From Agrypnia vestita (taxonomy: Eukaryota; Arthropoda; Insecta; Trichoptera; Phryganeidae), in contig JADDOH010010845.1 of assembly GCA_016648135.1 (NCBI GenBank), forward strand, positions 35,008 through 99,007: DNA of 64,000 nt, in the 5' to 3' direction. Position numbers and translations under genes: made by a program. Below, one piece after another: positions 15,201 to 21,200 of this stretch; the first letter of the stretch is position 1; every line of letters begins with the position of its first letter. The notes under the pieces were generated by a model. That model did no database searches. It saw only the letters and a list, made by a program, of their open reading frames with translations, and was not told where the DNA came from.

Positions 15201-18200
15201 GCCCTAGATGTTTTTTAAAAAGTGCTACAGGTTATTTTTTTTTAATATCTGCGTTAAAAACTAAGGGCTACAGGTTTTTTTTTTGATATTTGCAGTTGTT
15301 ACTAGATGGCGCTAGTTGTATTCTAAAAAGTGCTACGGTTATTTTTTATTTTATTTTGTTTCATATAATACATTTTTTATTTCGCTCAAAGAAATAAACA
15401 CCCATAACACTACATTAGAAAGAGCAACTTTCATAACTTATATATAATAATTGCATATATTAGCTTTTTTCAGTATGCAATTCATTTATTTAATAAATAA
15501 TAATTCATATACAAAATAAATTTCTTAATTATTTCGATTGTATCAATAAAGTAGTAGTAGTAGTAAAGAGAAATAAAGTTTGGATACACATCCAATTTTG
15601 ATATATATAAAAAAATCTGACTTTTTGATTTTTATTATAAAAATCAGATTTTTTCGAACCCTGTACAAAAGCAAAGCCGAATGAAGTACAAAGGTAAAGA
15701 ATTCGAGTATGCTCCTACAACAAAAGAAATGTACAAATTCACACTATTTCGCTATTTATCGCTCGTCTATAAACTGTTTATTGTTTCGAGAAATTTCTGT
15801 TCAATTATCGCACAAAAGCTGACACTCCATTTAATTATCTGCCGCTTTGTTGACAACTCATGATGATAACACTGTTTTCGCCACGGTTAGCTGCTAATAT
15901 CGCATTGGTAGAAACGTCAAAAATATAGATTTTTCGAATCCTCTGAAACGTTCTTTTCATTTCTGCTGTTAAGGAGAAGGTTCCCGTCGGTTCTAGGCTG
16001 TTCTAGGTGTCTCCCACGTGTTATACATAATCCCAGATTGCAGTGGCGTGCAGCGCATACAAGCAAAAAAGCTGTGCATTAGTAAAGATTCCGAGAAACA
16101 AATATTAATTAAATAATCCTTATCTTAAGAAAAAGTTGATTTAAAATTCTGGCTGTAATTCGTCCTATGGCTAGAAGTTTTATTTCTGACGTTTCCATTT
16201 AACGTGACGTATCTGTTTTTTTCGATTTAAAATTCTAGCCATAATTCCTCCGTCCTACGGCTAGAAGTTTTATTTCCGACTTTTCTGTGCTTTTCTGTGC
16301 TTCATGTCAATTCTTCATTTATTTCGCCAACCAATTTGTTCCACAGATATAGTCGAGTTGAGAAAAAAAACACTACATTTTTAATGCTGCGAGTTTTGTG
16401 TAGTAGCGTCCTTCTTCGAAAGGTCCTATGCCAGGCGCACGTCATGCAGAAATGTTATTTTTTACAAATTCCACCCAAAACTTTTCGGTGTAAATTTTAT
16501 GTCTTTTCTATGGTAAATGTAAATACGAAAACGACAAATATCATCTGTCACCTGTCATATCATAAAATGTTTGATTTATTTTTGTGAAAAGAAACGTATA
16601 TCTGATATTAGTATTGTTCCCGATTTAATTATATATAAATTGTCTTCGAAATATATTGAAATTTTTCGCCATATTAGCTATGCCTATGTAAAATATTTAT
16701 TTATTTAGGAAATATTGTTTACAATACTTCTTTTATAGTGCAGTTATTTTTGTGGATTGAAACTACTCAAAATAGTTCATTATATATAGTTAAAAAATTT
16801 TAAAAATGTATATACCCTCATAGGTATATGCGTATATATATATTTTCAATATAGGTATATAGTCGGTGACAGCGTAACCTAGGTTTATACCCACTGCACG
16901 CCGCTGCTAGATTGCGAGTAGGGTGTTCTAGAGCATTCCATAGTGTTGTGTGCAATTCATTCTGCTTACCATTTCGTTACAGTATGTAACTAACTTACCA
17001 CCACGCCGTAGGCAGAAAGGATAGAGCGCCGTACTCTTCTGTCCTGACATACAACTTTTGCTTCATCTACATTCGTACATCTTCGCTTGCAAGCTTGGTT
17101 AATCTGGTCATGCCGCGTCTTCCGTGGTCGCCCTCTCTGTCTGGAGCCGTCAACACTTGCATTATATATCTTTCTTACCATTCTTTCCTCATTCATTCGG
17201 TCAACATGCCCAAACCACCTGAGCGACCCTTTTTTAATTCTAGTAATTATGCTAAGATCAGCTTTACGTTCGTTCCTAATAATCTTCATTCTTTACTCTG
17301 TCATACATGGATTTGCCACACATACGTCTAAAGGATCTCATCTCCACTGCATTCAATCTACTTTCGTTCCTTTTCTGCCAGCTCCAGGCTTCACTTCCAT
17401 ACATTAATGTCGGTACCAGAACTCCATTATGTACCGCTACAGTATGTACACGCGCTTCAATCGTCACAACTTGGGCAAGACGGGTTAAGTTAGATTAGGT
17501 TTTGCTTTCTATGCGTATTTTGGGACGGATATCTGTTTTTAGCCATCTCTTACTTGTTGTAAATTTCAATGCCGCACTGAACATGCTTATGAAATATTTT
17601 CCCTTTCTCGACAGCAAGTGAATATTAACTGCATTTGACATAAATATTATTAGCCAACTGAGCATACGTTCTGATCTTTCAGCTTCCTGGAGACCAACGT
17701 GCCGCTGCTGGTCCTCATGGAGGCCGCCAGGAACGGCCAGGAGAAGGAAGTCGAGGAGTACGCCATCGTCTTCACAGAGCACGCAAACAAACTCGTAGAG
17801 GTAATGTTGTTGAATTTTTTTTTTAATGAAATTTAAAATAAATTAAATTTTAATAAATATCATTATTAACACATTGTTTTGCCTCGCTCCACTTTCGCTG
17901 TGTGGTGCTAATAACGAACTCCGTCACATTGTCCGCAGGTCGCGAACCTCGTGTGCTCCATGTCCAACAACGAAGATGGCGTGAAGATGGTCCGCCACGC
18001 CGCCAACCAGATCGAGAACCTCTGTCCGCAGGTGAGCATTAGCACGCCGACTTTTCCATTTTGTTTTCCCGTGTCGATTACGGCTTTCTCCTCGAGATGT
18101 CGCTGTGTTCGTTATTCAATCGTCAATAGATGGTGATGATCACAAAAAACAACCAGCTTGTCGAAACGTATTTAAAATTATTATTCCTGAACGTGGTACA

Positions 18201-21200
18201 AGTTATACAGGGTGTCCCGTATCTCGACGTCAAACCGAAATCGGGTGATAATAGTTATCAGAAGTCATGTGTTTATAAATTATGAGCATTTAAAAAAATA
18301 ACAAAATCTACACCTGTGACAGTCTTTTCACTCCTGATGCTACAAATCTTTATTTTTCTTCATTTTTTTTATTATTATGTAATCTTGAATAATGCTTCTG
18401 TAAAATTTTGTCCAAAATTCAAATCCAAGAAAATGGAAGAAAATGTCAATTTTGACCAAACCAAGAATTCAAAATCAATACTTTGCCCAGTTTTAACTGC
18501 CTGTTTTGGAACCACATTGGTGGCCCTCATAGTGCAGTGGATGACACTGCACTATGAGGCTTCTCTCGCCGAGGATTCCGGGTTCGATTCCCGGTGAGGT
18601 CACAATTTAATCTATGTGATTTACTCAAGCCTGGGTGTTTTGTGATGTACTTCGCTTCTGTAATTGGGCCTTCTGGCCTGTTGAAGCGTAAAAAAATGAA
18701 TAATGATGAATGACGGACTAAAATGAGTAAGTTACGGCGGTCGGCGAAAGAGTAATGGTGGTACCGGCGTGCTGCCTGCCGGTACCTTCTTATTGGTGGC
18801 TCGCATCGGGCGCGATTGGTCAATCGGCACACTCGAGGGAGTAGAGTCCGGGCAGGCCTAGATCCTCCACAAAATGATAAAAATTTTGCCGACATTTAAA
18901 AAAAGTTTTTTTGTAAGGTTTTGTCATTTTAAGGTACAGATACACATGCTTCTTTACTGGCATGCTAATGAGCATGCCACTAATAAGCATGCCCTAACAA
19001 CTGTACACACTTGCTCATTACTGGCATGCTTATTAGTGGCATGCTCATAAATAAGCATGCCCAAAGCTAACAATCAAACACACATGCTTATTAGTGGCAT
19101 GCTCTTGTCATAGAATAGAGACGCTCTTGTTCAAAATGGAAACTTTGCAAACTGAAATAGAAAATTCAAGTGAACCAATAAATCAAAAAAGTTCCCGAGT
19201 TTCCATCCGCACATTTTTGATTTTAGTTTATATAATTTTTATTGTAAGATTTGAATCATTCATGCCTATTAATAAAGTTTCGTAAACATTATTTCTCACT
19301 ATATTATTTTTACACAACGGTGACCGAGTATTCCACAGACATTCGTGATTCTTATAATAAGTCACGAAAAGTAATGTTTTATCATCTCCCCAACGCGCCA
19401 TATTTGTTTCATCTGTCGCGGACTGAGAAAATCGCATCGATAATACTAGCCGCGAAGCCCGCGAATGACATAAGCATGCTCATAAATAAGCAAGTCTGTT
19501 CACACATGCTCCAAAGATACCCCTTCTCTATGGTGAATGACAGTGGCATGCTTATAAATCAACCGGCGGTTGATTTTTGATCATGCCACTAGGTGGCATG
19601 CTCATTTCTAGCAAGTCGTACACACATGCCACTAATAAGCATGCCACTGTCAAAGTCGATACTGCGCATGCTCACGTGCCACAAGCATGTGTATCAGACG
19701 CTTTATGCGACGTGTATGTGCGCAAATAAATTTTTAATATTCCATATAAAGTAATGGTCCCAAAGTTTTACTGAAAATAAATCTGAAATATTGAGAAAAA
19801 AAATGCAGATATTGATTTCGTTTATCTCCGTAATTGTGGACGTTACACCCAAAGTGTAAAGAATAGTTTCAACTCAAAATTGAATGTAGCTGTTTTTGCT
19901 GCCAGCTACTAGACACCTGGTACATTGCTCTATTCTGATGGTGTCACCGGATAGACAGACTATTTTGCTGAATATATTTTACTGTACGTAATTCAAGTTT
20001 CGGGATCCATTGTGAACCCGCTATGTTAGGGTCTTTTCGGTGTTTGCAATATGTAAAATAGTGTCGTGTTGATGGTATCCTCGCCCGGTATTTACATTAA
20101 TCTTTATCCTCAGGTGATCAATGCTGCGCGGGTGCTGGCGGCGCGGTCGCGCAGCCGCGTGGCGCAGGAGAACGCCGAGGTGTTTGCCCGCGCTTGGGAG
20201 CTCGGGGTGAGGCTGCTCACGGAGGCTGTGGACGACATCACCACCATCGATGACTTCTTGGCGGTCAGCGGTGAGTGAGATCCCTGGTCCTCTAAATAGA
20301 AGAATTTATTAATCAATATATATATATATATATAAAAAACATGATTCCCTACCCGCCAAGTTTTCTCCACAACCAGCCACAACCACCCACCGGTGGTTAT
20401 GGTGGTGGATAACCCTCGGTGTCCCATCGAAAATATGCGAGCTTGGTGGGGGTGGCTGTGCGTGGATGGGAGTGGGTGATGAAAATGTACTTTCTAGCTC
20501 ATTATTTTGTTATGGGAAGGCCCCTACGCTTCAGATTGTTTCAAAATAGGCGCGCCGACTGTGTCGGTGAGTCTAGAGGGTTCCGGAAAAACCTGATCTA
20601 GAAAGTTCTGGAAGGAGAAGGTTCTGGAAAATTCCCGAAAGTTCTACAAGGTTCTAAACTAAGTGGTGGAATGTGTCGGTATATCTAGAAGGTTCCTGTG
20701 AGAATGTTCTAGAAGGTTCGCGAAAGTTCTATGACGATCCAAATAGTGTTCTAAAAATCTACACGTGCGAAGCCACGCGGGCAAAGCTAGTTTATTTATA
20801 TTGGATGATTTACATTCACTTACTTCACGGCCATGTTACACATAAACATTATTTTACAAACAACTTGCTGGCTAAAGAACTTGTTTACCAGTGCCATTAA
20901 TGCCAGTGGCGTGCATGTAAGCAAAAAAGCTGTGCATTAGTAAAGATTCTTGAAAATAAATATTAGTTAAATAATACAGCGTCAACATATTTTATTCTCG
21001 AAACAATTCCATAGATGGCTCTAAAAAGCCATTTCTGATTTGATGACAGCTAAGGAACTAGGGCCAAAGTTTGCCAAAAGATGGCGCCAGCCATAGTTAC
21101 AACACGCACACGAAAGGTGTTCTTCTTTATATCAAGTACCCCAAGGGTGAAGCACAATTTTATTAAGAGATGGCAACTCTGGCGAAAAACACAAATAAAA

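Noticed and set aside
15091..15210. CRISPR-like array
   Set aside because: Copies are directly abutting with no spacers, and the genome is a eukaryote.
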